Positions 34,133 through 42,748 of a stretch of DNA of 64,000 nucleotides are shown piece by piece. This stretch comes from Fluviicola sp. (GTDB lineage Bacteria > Bacteroidota > Bacteroidia > Flavobacteriales_D > Crocinitomicaceae), in contig NZ_JBCNJT010000002.1 in NCBI RefSeq assembly GCF_039596395.1, positions 930,001 to 994,000 of the forward strand. The letters are read 5' to 3'. The translations under genes and the position numbers were made by a program. Every line of letters begins with the position of its first letter. Position 1 is the stretch's first letter. The notes beneath the pieces were generated by a model, which worked only from the letters and a program-made list of their open reading frames with translations, made no database searches and was not told the DNA's origin.

Positions 34133-34170
34133 AATTGATTTTTAGGATGTTAAATTACATTTTTATTCGT

Positions 34171-35496
34171 TTATAACAAATCATTTGCGAGGTTTGCCAG
34201 CTCGGACCGTTCTCCTTTTTCCAGACGAACGTGTGCAAACAGGTTTTGACCTTTCAGGCGGTCGATGAGGTATGCAAGCCCGTTACTGTTTTCATCCAGG
34301 TAAGGCGTATCGATCTGGTGCACATCTCCTGTAAACACGATTTTCGTTCCTTCGCCTGCACGGGTAATGATCGTTTTTACTTCATGCGGAGTTAAGTTTT
34401 GCGCTTCATCTACAATGAACAGGATGTTGGACAAGCTTCTACCACGGATGAAAGCAAGCGGAGTAATCAGGATGCGGCCACTTTCTTCCATTTCAACAAT
34501 GTGTTTGTGGCGCTTCTCGTTTTCACCGAATTGCGATTTGATGAACTTCAGGTTGTCCCACAATGGTTCCATGTACGGGCCGATCTTGTCTTTGGCATCA
34601 CCCGGAAGGAAACCGATTTCCTTGTTGGATAACGGGACAAGCGGCCGTGCCAGAATGATCTGCTGGAAGAGTTTATGCTGTTCCAACGCCGCCGCCAGAG
34701 CAAGCAATGTTTTCCCGGTTCCGGCTACACCCTGCAGGGCAACTAATTTGATGTTATTATTCATCAGTGCGTTGATGGCAAATGCCTGTTCTGCATTTTT
34801 GGGCTTGATCCCGGAAGTATATTCTTTCTCCACGCGCTGAAGGGTGTCCGTATGCGGATCGAAATAGGCCAAACCGGAGCTTTTCCCGTTTTTCAGGATG
34901 TAATATCCGTTGGCTACTTTCTGATTTCCCAAAATACCTTCTTCGTCAATTGTTCCTTTCAGGAAGAGTTGTTTGATCGTTTCCGATTCGATGCCTTCAA
35001 TGGTGGAACTGGAAGTTTGGGTCAATTCGTGTGAATGGACTTTGCCCGTTTCATAATCTTCCGCAAGAATTCCAAGCGCTTTTGCCTTGATGCGCAGGTT
35101 GATGTCCTTTGTAACCAGGATCACTTCCTTTTTGGGTTCCTGTTCTTTCACTGCAAGGGTTGCATTGATGATCTTGTGGTCATTCTTTCCAACACCATAA
35201 ACCGCTTCTGCATCCACACCTTTCGGTTGTGAGTCGAGAAGGACTTTAAATGACCCTAAATTCGGTCCCAGGTTGATCCACTGTTGTAAACCTCCGTTTG
35301 CTGATATTTTATCAATGAAACGAATTACTTCACGGGCTGAGAAATTTTTGGTGTCATTTCCAATCTTGAACTTGTCCAATTCTTCCAAAACGGTAATCGG
35401 AATGGCGACGTCATGTCTTTCAAAGTGCATGATCGCATCGTGGTCGTGTAATAGTACAGAAGTATCTAATACGAATAGTTTGTTCTTTTTAGCCAT
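34171..35496 (-). CDS. PIN-PhoH fusion: RNase-like domain with ATPase
   Basis: 441 residues. An N-terminal PIN domain (1-150) has the acidic residues D11 (VLDTSVLL), E38/E39 (TVLEELDKF) and D130s, the nuclease fold. The PhoH P-loop ATPase (about 235-440) has Walker A GVAGTGKT (256-263), Walker B IVDEAQ (361-366), and motif TGD (389-391). PhoH2 of actinobacteria with the same layout unwinds and cleaves RNA. An RNA-processing role is inferred. Although PIN domains occur in toxins, there is no antitoxin gene, so it is not a toxin-antitoxin module. Confidence 0.93.
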   Translation of the reverse strand: MAKKNKLFVLDTSVLLHDHDAIMHFERHDVAIPITVLEELDKFKIGNDTKNFSAREVIRFIDKISANGGLQQWINLGPNLGSFKVLLDSQPKGVDAEAVYGVGKNDHKIINATLAVKEQEPKKEVILVTKDINLRIKAKALGILAEDYETGKVHSHELTQTSSSTIEGIESETIKQLFLKGTIDEEGILGNQKVANGYYILKNGKSSGLAYFDPHTDTLQRVEKEYTSGIKPKNAEQAFAINALMNNNIKLVALQGVAGTGKTLLALAAALEQHKLFQQIILARPLVPLSNKEIGFLPGDAKDKIGPYMEPLWDNLKFIKSQFGENEKRHKHIVEMEESGRILITPLAFIRGRSLSNILFIVDEAQNLTPHEVKTIITRAGEGTKIVFTGDVHQIDTPYLDENSNGLAYLIDRLKGQNLFAHVRLEKGERSELANLANDLL

Positions 35497-35580
35497 GCTG
35501 AAGTATTTCTATTAAAGTACTTCTTTCGCAAACCTGTTACACGCAAAAACAATCAAACTTATTGACAAAGATATGTGATT

Positions 35581-35607
35581 AAAAAAGGGAGCTTTTAACT
35601 CCCTTTT
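35581..35607 (-). terminator. Terminator after the 35618-39013 gene
   Basis: A 9-bp perfect stem AAAAGGGAG / CTCCCTTTT with a 7-nt loop; the minus strand continues with a run of T. Confidence 0.92.
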
Positions 35608-35617
35608 AATGTTCTCT

Positions 35618-38600
35618 TTATCTTTCTATCACAAAGCGCTTCAGTGTTTTAGCGCCCAGTGATTGCAATTCGATGTTGTAGACTCCTGCTGCTAGTTTTC
35701 CACAGTCCATTTTAGTTTGACCCGGCACAAGTGTTGTCGAAGAAATCACTCTGCCTGTTTGATCCAGGATATGTGCTTCGATCGTTTGGCTGGAACCATT
35801 GTCAATATTGAGGAAAGTATTGGCCGGATTCGGATAGATATCCACCACCTGGTTCAGCAATTCAGAAACGGAATTCGGTTGTCCTGTTGAAAGGCGGTTA
35901 TCGCGGTTTGATCTCGTTGTGTTGAAGTCCTGGGCCACTTTTGTCGTGGAGCACAAACTCGGAGCCGCAACGGTAACTTCGTAGAACAATCCGTCTGTAT
36001 CCAAAGCCTGATCTGTGAACGTAAACAAGTTATTCGGCATGGTTTGAATGGTTGTCCATCCTGCGGCATCTGTATGTTTTCTCACGATGAAATTCGAATA
36101 GTTGAAGCCTTCGTAGCTGTCCCAGAACAGGTTGATATCATTCCCCAACCCGTGGCTGATCACTAAATGGATCGTTTTATGGGTCTGGCTCAATTCGGAT
36201 TCATTTCCGCAAGCATCCACCGAGGAAATCTTGTATCTCCAGGAACGCACATTCGGTGATGCCACCAAATCGTTGTAAATGGATTCATCGGAATAAAGCA
36301 CGGAGCCTACTAATTGATACAGACCGGCCTGGGAAGTTTCACGATAAATATTGAAGTGGTCAATCCCTGTGGTGATTGGTTTTTCCCAAACTACCAGGTT
36401 GGTATTCGTAGTGGAATCAACGGTAACCATACAAATCTCGATCGGATCCGGTAAAGTAGATTCTACCGTTCCGCCCAATACGGTAATACATCCGCTTGCA
36501 CCAGTTACAGAAACGGAATAGAAACCGGGATTCAGGTTCGTGATATTGGGTGTCGTTGCACCGTTGGTCCACAGGTAATCTGTCGGGTTCCCGGAAATAA
36601 CCGTCAACTGGATTTGTCCGTCACCTGAACAGGAAGAAGGAATAATGGTATCAATTGCCAGGGTCGGTCCGAAATTATTGGAAACCATAGCTGACGAAGT
36701 GAATGAACACCCGTTTGCATCGGTAATGTTACACGTATAAGTTCCGGCACCGATGCTTGCCAGCGTTGCACTGTTGGTTCCTATGCTGTTTCCCTGTGCG
36801 TCTTCCCATGCATAGGTGAAAGGAGTTGTTCCACCGTTGAAAGTAGCAACTACTTGTCCGTTTGTTGTGGAACATGACGGCTGGGTAACGGTCATTTGGT
36901 TCAACATGATTTGTTGCGGTTCCTGAACGGTATATGTTGCCGTAGAAACACATCCCACAGCGTCGGTAATAGTCAATTCGTAAGGTCCGCCGGCCAAACC
37001 TGTGATGTCTTCGCTGGTTGCACCGTTTGACCATGCATAAGTTAAAGGAGCAGTTCCGTTTGAAACCGTTACGTTGATAGCACCATTATTGGTGCCGTAG
37101 CAAGATGCTCCCACAGGAACTCCTGTTTGGGAAATTCCGTTCGACCCAACCATTGCAGTAGAAGTGGATAAACACCCGTTTGCATCCGTAACGGAAACAA
37201 GGTATTGCCCCGGAGCCAGATCGGAAGCACTGGAAATGGTAGAACCGTTACTCCAGTAGATGGAATATGGCGATTGCCCGTTGGTGATGGCTACCGAAGC
37301 ACTTCCCGTACTTTGATTACAGTTCGAGGAACCTGTTGTAACACTCAGATCCGGAGTTTGATTGATCGTAAACGGAAGCTGCGCTGAGCTTGTACACCCG
37401 AATTGATTGGTTTTCGTGTAATTCATCGTTACGTTTGAAACAGTCGGGTAGGAAGGGTAGAACGTATTGTTCGTAATACCCGTTCCGGACCAGGTTCCTC
37501 CGTTTGGTGAGGACCAGTTATTTAAGTTGATCGGATTTGCGTTTTCACAGACCGCATTTACCGGGTTGGTGAATGTAATGACCGGTTTCGGATTGACGGT
37601 AATCGGGATCAGCATGGTTCCGCAAGAGATTCCATTGTCGAATAGCTCAAACTGAAGATCCACGATTGTCGGTGAACTGACATCATTCGTATTATTGATA
37701 TTCAGCGAAAAGGTTAAACCTCCGGTAGTTGGGAATACAGTGATTGCAGAGTTCGGAATAATTCCCACGTTCTGAGAAACACAGGTCATTGTTAAGCCCT
37801 GGTGACTGAAATTCGGATCCAGGCAGTAAACGGAATTACTTGCAGAGTTATTGAAAACGGAAGATTCACACATAGCGAACAAATCGTAATCTTCAATGTT
37901 TGCCAGGATATTGTATTCTTTGACATAGAATTTACCTCCGTCCACATAAGCGATGACGTAAACACCGTTGTTTACTTCTGTTCTCAGGCAGGTTGCCGTG
38001 GAAGGAACAAAGCCGGATCCGGAAGAAATGGTACTGATGGTTGGTGTAGCTGCCATCACAGAGCTTACTTTTTTAAAGAAGCAGGAAGTTGTTTTATAGA
38101 ATACGAATGCATCGTTGTTTTGGGTGTCGAAATCAAAATCTGCCACATTGGATCCGGTACTGACGTTTACCTGTGTCCCGAATGCCGATGTTGTGGGATT
38201 GTAGGCGCGGAATTTCAACGGGAAAGCAGAATAGGGAACTGCCCAGACTGAACTGATAGCAGAAGCGCCGTTATTTTTGTCGATCAGCATTTTAGAGGCC
38301 CCGTCGGAGTTGTCAATGGTGTTGTTGGTATAAACACCACCGTTCACGGAAATGTCGAACGGAATATAGTTTGACATGTCTGCTTCTTCATGGATTACGT
38401 AAGCGGTATTTCCGTCTACATGAGAAGCAAGAATACCTGTCATATCCGTTTGTTCCAGGTTGGCACTCGCTCCACCCAATACTGTTTGACTTCCCATATT
38501 CACGGTCATCAATGCATCATCCGGAGAATAGCCGGTTGCCTGTTCGTTTTCATTGTAAAATGTCAGGATCAGCTGGTTCGTGGAATTTACTTTTAAGGAG

Positions 38601-39013
38601 TAGTTGTGGTTGTAATTCACGGTATTGTAACCTCCGGGCCCCATGGTTTGGAAAATCCAGGATGTTCCATTGAATTTGTAAATGTACAGGAATTGGCTTG
38701 GTAAAGCTCCCTGGTTTGATTTTACGGCAAAAACAGGTGTTGTTTCCCCGATTACCAGTAAATCCAGTCCGGATGATGTTCCGGGAATAGTAGCTCCCGA
38801 CATGGATACCCACTGAGCGGTTACAGGGCTCCATTTGTATACGGTAACAACTCCGCCGCTAAGAGCGGCAGCGTATAGATTTCCGCCCGGAGTAGTTTCA
38901 ATATCGACTTCTGTAGCATTTGCGATACCGAGATTACTTCCTATGAAGTTCCAACCCTGTGAAAAGGAAACCGTTGAAACAAGCAGGACGAATAGCGTAA
39001 GTAGTTTTTTCAT
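35618..39013 (-). CDS. T9SS-secreted SprB-repeat protein 1 of three in tandem
   Basis: 1131 residues. A signal peptide (LLTLFVLLVSTVSFSQ) is followed by a beta-propeller-like N-terminal region (about 20-385) and a Ig-like region (about 385-540). Then come four SprB-type repeats, each ending in G-x-Y-x-V/C-x-(I/V)-T-x-x-x-GC, for example YAWSNGATSEDITGLAGGPY. A fibronectin-III-like pair (TNLVVWE, HFNIYRE, SWRYKIS), the linker AQDFNTTRSNRD, and a type A sorting domain (VDIYPNPANTFLNI, TGRVIS, AGVYNIEL) complete it. SprB repeats occur in gliding adhesins and large surface proteins of Bacteroidota. Own terminator and -7 box make it a separate transcription unit. Confidence 0.88.
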   Translation of the reverse strand: MKKLLTLFVLLVSTVSFSQGWNFIGSNLGIANATEVDIETTPGGNLYAAALSGGVVTVYKWSPVTAQWVSMSGATIPGTSSGLDLLVIGETTPVFAVKSNQGALPSQFLYIYKFNGTSWIFQTMGPGGYNTVNYNHNYSLKVNSTNQLILTFYNENEQATGYSPDDALMTVNMGSQTVLGGASANLEQTDMTGILASHVDGNTAYVIHEEADMSNYIPFDISVNGGVYTNNTIDNSDGASKMLIDKNNGASAISSVWAVPYSAFPLKFRAYNPTTSAFGTQVNVSTGSNVADFDFDTQNNDAFVFYKTTSCFFKKVSSVMAATPTISTISSGSGFVPSTATCLRTEVNNGVYVIAYVDGGKFYVKEYNILANIEDYDLFAMCESSVFNNSASNSVYCLDPNFSHQGLTMTCVSQNVGIIPNSAITVFPTTGGLTFSLNINNTNDVSSPTIVDLQFELFDNGISCGTMLIPITVNPKPVITFTNPVNAVCENANPINLNNWSSPNGGTWSGTGITNNTFYPSYPTVSNVTMNYTKTNQFGCTSSAQLPFTINQTPDLSVTTGSSNCNQSTGSASVAITNGQSPYSIYWSNGSTISSASDLAPGQYLVSVTDANGCLSTSTAMVGSNGISQTGVPVGASCYGTNNGAINVTVSNGTAPLTYAWSNGATSEDITGLAGGPYELTITDAVGCVSTATYTVQEPQQIMLNQMTVTQPSCSTTNGQVVATFNGGTTPFTYAWEDAQGNSIGTNSATLASIGAGTYTCNITDANGCSFTSSAMVSNNFGPTLAIDTIIPSSCSGDGQIQLTVISGNPTDYLWTNGATTPNITNLNPGFYSVSVTGASGCITVLGGTVESTLPDPIEICMVTVDSTTNTNLVVWEKPITTGIDHFNIYRETSQAGLYQLVGSVLYSDESIYNDLVASPNVRSWRYKISSVDACGNESELSQTHKTIHLVISHGLGNDINLFWDSYEGFNYSNFIVRKHTDAAGWTTIQTMPNNLFTFTDQALDTDGLFYEVTVAAPSLCSTTKVAQDFNTTRSNRDNRLSTGQPNSVSELLNQVVDIYPNPANTFLNIDNGSSQTIEAHILDQTGRVISSTTLVPGQTKMDCGKLAAGVYNIELQSLGAKTLKRFVIER

Positions 39014-39044
39014 AAGTACTTTGATGTTAGCAATTCACAAGGAG

Positions 39045-39052
39045 CAAAGGTA
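39045..39052 (-). promoter_or_regulatory. Candidate -7 box (TACCTTTG) for the 35618-39013 gene
   Basis: The minus strand carries TACCTTTG, a perfect TAnnTTTG, 31 nt before the ATG; a second match TATATTTG lies just upstream (39055-39062). No good -33 element. Confidence 0.5.
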
Positions 39053-39135
39053 TGCAAATATACCTTGGAGGTTTATGGAGACTCGTGTCTAGTAATTTTC
39101 TTTGAGTGTTTTCGGTCTTTCTGCAAATGGATGGT

Positions 39136-39165
39136 AAAAAAAAGAGCCTGCCAAGGCAGACTCTC
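39136..39165 (-). terminator. Terminator after the 39188-42664 gene
   Basis: AGAG-x-CTGCC / GGCAG-x-CTCT stem (9 bp with one mismatch) followed on the minus strand by eight T. Confidence 0.85.
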
Positions 39166-39187
39166 TTATGTACTAAAACCATATAGT

Positions 39188-42100
39188 TTACTCTTTACAG
39201 ATTCTTTTGGTTATTTTGGAACCGGCTGAACGGATCTCCACCAGGTAGATACCTGATTGAATATCATTCAATTGAATGGAAACTTTGGAGTCGGAACTGG
39301 TTGCAGTAATCACCTCTTTTCCGGAAAGATCCGTTACACGGTAAGTAATCGTTTCATTCCCTTCTTGTACAAAAGTAATTGCTCCCTGAGTCGGATTCGG
39401 GTACATGTTGATTCCATTCAGGTAATTTTCGTCTATTCCATTTGAAGACGCTCCGTCAACACCTTCTCCTGTTGCAAACTGGCCGCGCTCACGATTGGAA
39501 CGGGTGGTATTGAAATCCTGTGCTTTTTCAGCGGTACAAAAGGAGTTTAAGAGCATTTCCACGTAATAATCCACCCCGGTTGATCCGGTAGGCGGAGCAT
39601 CATTGTAAAAAGAAGTTCCCAATGAAATGGGTGCACTTGCCGGAGTCCAGCCGGCCTGGTCCGTTTTTCTCCAGACTACATAACTGCTTACGTTACCCGA
39701 ACCTTCATAATCATCCCAAAACACATCAAACGATCCGTTCCCTACATTCACGATGGTATTCAAATGCAGTGTTTTGTGTTCTGTAGAGATGGGACTTTCT
39801 GCTCCACAAGCATTAACAGCAGAAATTTTGTACCTCCAGGAACGATCCATCGGTGAAGCAACCACATCATTGAAATAGGACAGACTGGATGCGTTTACGG
39901 TGTCGATCAACAGGTAATTTCCTGCCAGATCCGATTCCCGGTAAATGTTGTAATGGTCAATTCGGGAAGTTTCTGTTCTTTCCCAAACAATCAGGTTTGT
40001 TGTTGTGGAAGTATCAACCGTTACCAAACAGATTGGCTGAGCAAGCGGAGCTCTCGTTCCAACAAAAACGGTTTTTTCAGAATAACAAGGTTGTGCAACC
40101 GGGCCGCTCAAAGCTGTAATGGTATAAGAACCTTCTCCCAGGTTGAAGTTACTTTGGGTAGTTGTCCCATTCGACCAGGTCCAGGAATAAGGAAGGCCTC
40201 CGCCATTCGGATCTGCGGAGAAGTTTACAGTAATTCCACCGTTGCTTTGGTTACACTGTGTATTCAAAACGCTTGTGTTGATGTCTGCGGCAAATTCATC
40301 ATCCAGCTGGTGCGTGAATTGTTTGATACATCCTGTTCCGTCGGTAACTTTCAATGTATATAAACCGTGTCCTACACCTGTTAAATTTGGTCCCGTTTGC
40401 CCGGTCCCGATCCAATCGTAAGCCGGAGTTCCGGTTGCATTGACAACTGCCGAGATACTTCCGTCGGTAGCACCGCAAGTTGGTTCTGTTCCAACCAGGT
40501 TTGCAGTAATCGGTGCAGGTTCGGTGATCACATAGGAACCTGAAACCTGGCAGCCGTTATCATCCCAAACGTTTACCGAATAAGATCCCGGAGCCAAATT
40601 TGAAATGGTTTGTGTTCCGTAACCGTTCGACCAGATGAAATGATAGGTATTCGGATTCACAATGTTGATAGAGATAGATCCGTCGTTTGCACCGTTACAA
40701 CTGATATTGGTAATGGTTGGAGTGATGGAAACTCCTGTTGCAGCAACAGATGTAACTCCGGTAATGTGACAGTTGTAATCATCCGTGACGTTGTAATAGT
40801 ATGGCCCCGGCGCTAAATTGGAAATGGTAGTGGAACTTTCTCCTGTCGACCATTCCAACGTATAGTTGGCAGAAGTACCGGGAGTGAATGTCACTGTTGC
40901 AGTTCCTGAGGAAGCTCCGCAGGCGCTTGGTGTAGAAACTACAGAAGCACTTCCGAGAGCCGGGAATGTCATAGTGGCGGATGCAATGATCATACACCCG
41001 TCAATTTCATCATTCAGGATGATGGTTCCACCGGTAAATGTTTGTGAAAACACGGTTCCGTCGATGGTTGTTCCTGAAACGGGAGTTCCGTTAACGCTAA
41101 AAGTTCCATGATCGTAGTAATTGACGTAGTTCGTCAGATCAATCAGGTTGTCGTTTTTACACAGAGTCAGCGGGTTGGAAGAGAAACTCACTACGGGAGC
41201 GGGAGTTGTTCCGACCGTAATTTGCGGCAAATTGACAGGAGTAATACTGTATCCGTCGAAGAGCTGCAACTGGATGTTCGCATTTCCTCCGGAAGAGATA
41301 TACCCGTAAATAGCATATTTGCTGATGGATGGTGAAACGGTATTGTCGAAATAGATCAATTGCGCGGTCATACCGGAAATCGTACCGGTTGCATCTGCCA
41401 GGTTCTGTATTTTCAAAGGCCCGTCCTTATTGTCGTCGTAAAATTCCAATGCATGGTAAATGAGGTTCTGATTGCCTGCACAGGTTCCTCCGGTTGCCAC
41501 AATGGAAGCAGGATTGATTTCCGGCTTGATATTATATACTTTGTAGTAGTAATATCCGTCATTCTGGTAATTGATGGCCAAATGTTCCGCATTCTGGTCC
41601 AGTGAGATCATCAGTAAATCGTTCAAACCGGCCGTAAGCGGAACCATAATTCCCAGGGTATCCCAATCACCCGTTCCCCAATCTTTCCGGAAGACATATG
41701 TATCTCCGAAAGAACCGTTCCCGGCTAGTGTAAAGTTGGAAAGCAGGAAGGAATAACTGGCGTTTTGAGTAGTAGCAAAGTGAAGCGTATCAAAGTTGAA
41801 GAACAGGGAAGGATCTGTAGTTGTATTCAATTGCACGTTTCCTGTTCCGGAGAGCGATTTTTCGTACGTTTTCTGATCGCTGTAATTGCGCATGTACACA
41901 TTCGGTTCATTTTGCCCGTTTCCGACCAGGATATAACTTCCGGATGTAAAATTCACCCCGGAATTGGTTTTCAAACGGCCGTCATTCGCTCCGGTTGAAT
42001 TGTAATACGTTAAAGCATACGGATTGCTGATAGGAGCAACGGCTAAGCGGTTGTTTCCTCCTCCGGAAATACCGTAGTAAATGAAGTTGGAGGAAAAATG

Positions 42101-42664
42101 GATCACAAACCGTCCGTTTGAACTGAAAGTGGGATCAAGCAGCGTGTTTACACCGAATTCCGAATTCCAGGTATTGGTAGTTGTGTTAAAGGTACAAATA
42201 CTCGTATTGGTGTTCTCTGTATACATCACCACGATTGTTCCGGATACAGGATCTGCTTTGAATGCCCAGGAACCCGGCCCGAGAGTAGCGATCAGGGAGT
42301 TGTACCCGACAATGGTATTGGTTGTAAAGTCGAACATGTGTGCATACAAGCCGCCGAAACCACATGTTACGAGGTAAGCCTTGTTGCCGATTACTTCTCC
42401 TTCTATTTGGGTCAAGGCAGAAATGTAAGTGTTTTCAGCATCCAGCCAAACCCAGCTACCCACTTCGGGGTTATACATGGTTACCCGGATGTAATTTCCG
42501 ATGGAGTCACTAAAGTGATAGAGTTTTCCCTGGTACATCAACGATTTCACTTGTCCGGCAGAAACATATGGATCTGCGGGCATGTCAGACGACCAGTCGT
42601 ACGTTTGTCCCTGTGCATTCGCAGCACCAAGCAGCAGAAACAGGAAGAATAAGAGCTTTTTCAT
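39188..42664 (-). CDS. T9SS-secreted SprB-repeat protein 2 of three in tandem
   Basis: 1158 residues from the ATG at 42664, which gives a proper signal peptide (LLFFLFLLLGAANAQGQ); an upstream in-frame start would add 17 residues. The layout matches its neighbour: a beta-propeller-like region, an Ig-like segment, four SprB-type repeats (for example TNISCNGANDGSISI and IWSNGYGTQTISNLAPGSY), the fibronectin-III-like pair (TNLIVWE, HYNIYRE), AQDFNTTRSNRE, then GEGVDGASSNGIDENYLN and a type A sorting domain (INMYPNPTQGAITF, SGKEVI, SGIYLVEI). The C-terminal segment is very close to that of the next gene. Own terminator. Confidence 0.87.
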   Translation of the reverse strand: MKKLLFFLFLLLGAANAQGQTYDWSSDMPADPYVSAGQVKSLMYQGKLYHFSDSIGNYIRVTMYNPEVGSWVWLDAENTYISALTQIEGEVIGNKAYLVTCGFGGLYAHMFDFTTNTIVGYNSLIATLGPGSWAFKADPVSGTIVVMYTENTNTSICTFNTTTNTWNSEFGVNTLLDPTFSSNGRFVIHFSSNFIYYGISGGGNNRLAVAPISNPYALTYYNSTGANDGRLKTNSGVNFTSGSYILVGNGQNEPNVYMRNYSDQKTYEKSLSGTGNVQLNTTTDPSLFFNFDTLHFATTQNASYSFLLSNFTLAGNGSFGDTYVFRKDWGTGDWDTLGIMVPLTAGLNDLLMISLDQNAEHLAINYQNDGYYYYKVYNIKPEINPASIVATGGTCAGNQNLIYHALEFYDDNKDGPLKIQNLADATGTISGMTAQLIYFDNTVSPSISKYAIYGYISSGGNANIQLQLFDGYSITPVNLPQITVGTTPAPVVSFSSNPLTLCKNDNLIDLTNYVNYYDHGTFSVNGTPVSGTTIDGTVFSQTFTGGTIILNDEIDGCMIIASATMTFPALGSASVVSTPSACGASSGTATVTFTPGTSANYTLEWSTGESSTTISNLAPGPYYYNVTDDYNCHITGVTSVAATGVSITPTITNISCNGANDGSISINIVNPNTYHFIWSNGYGTQTISNLAPGSYSVNVWDDNGCQVSGSYVITEPAPITANLVGTEPTCGATDGSISAVVNATGTPAYDWIGTGQTGPNLTGVGHGLYTLKVTDGTGCIKQFTHQLDDEFAADINTSVLNTQCNQSNGGITVNFSADPNGGGLPYSWTWSNGTTTQSNFNLGEGSYTITALSGPVAQPCYSEKTVFVGTRAPLAQPICLVTVDTSTTTNLIVWERTETSRIDHYNIYRESDLAGNYLLIDTVNASSLSYFNDVVASPMDRSWRYKISAVNACGAESPISTEHKTLHLNTIVNVGNGSFDVFWDDYEGSGNVSSYVVWRKTDQAGWTPASAPISLGTSFYNDAPPTGSTGVDYYVEMLLNSFCTAEKAQDFNTTRSNRERGQFATGEGVDGASSNGIDENYLNGINMYPNPTQGAITFVQEGNETITYRVTDLSGKEVITATSSDSKVSIQLNDIQSGIYLVEIRSAGSKITKRICKE

Positions 42665-42688
42665 CAGCGTAGAATTAAATAGTGCAGG

Positions 42689-42727
42689 AAAAATCATTGC
42701 TCCCGGTTGGAGCAATGATTCTTTTTA
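42689..42727. terminator. Bidirectional terminator between SprB-repeat genes 3 and 2
   Basis: A 12-bp perfect stem AATCATTGCTCC / GGAGCAATGATT with a 5-nt loop, T-rich on both sides. It terminates the 42749-45133 gene on the minus strand. Confidence 0.92.
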
Positions 42728-42748
42728 TCATGTTTATTATCGGGCAAT

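Noticed and set aside
34171-35496. PIN domain as a toxin-antitoxin toxin
   Set aside because: It is fused to a PhoH ATPase and no antitoxin gene is adjacent, so it is the common PIN-PhoH fusion.
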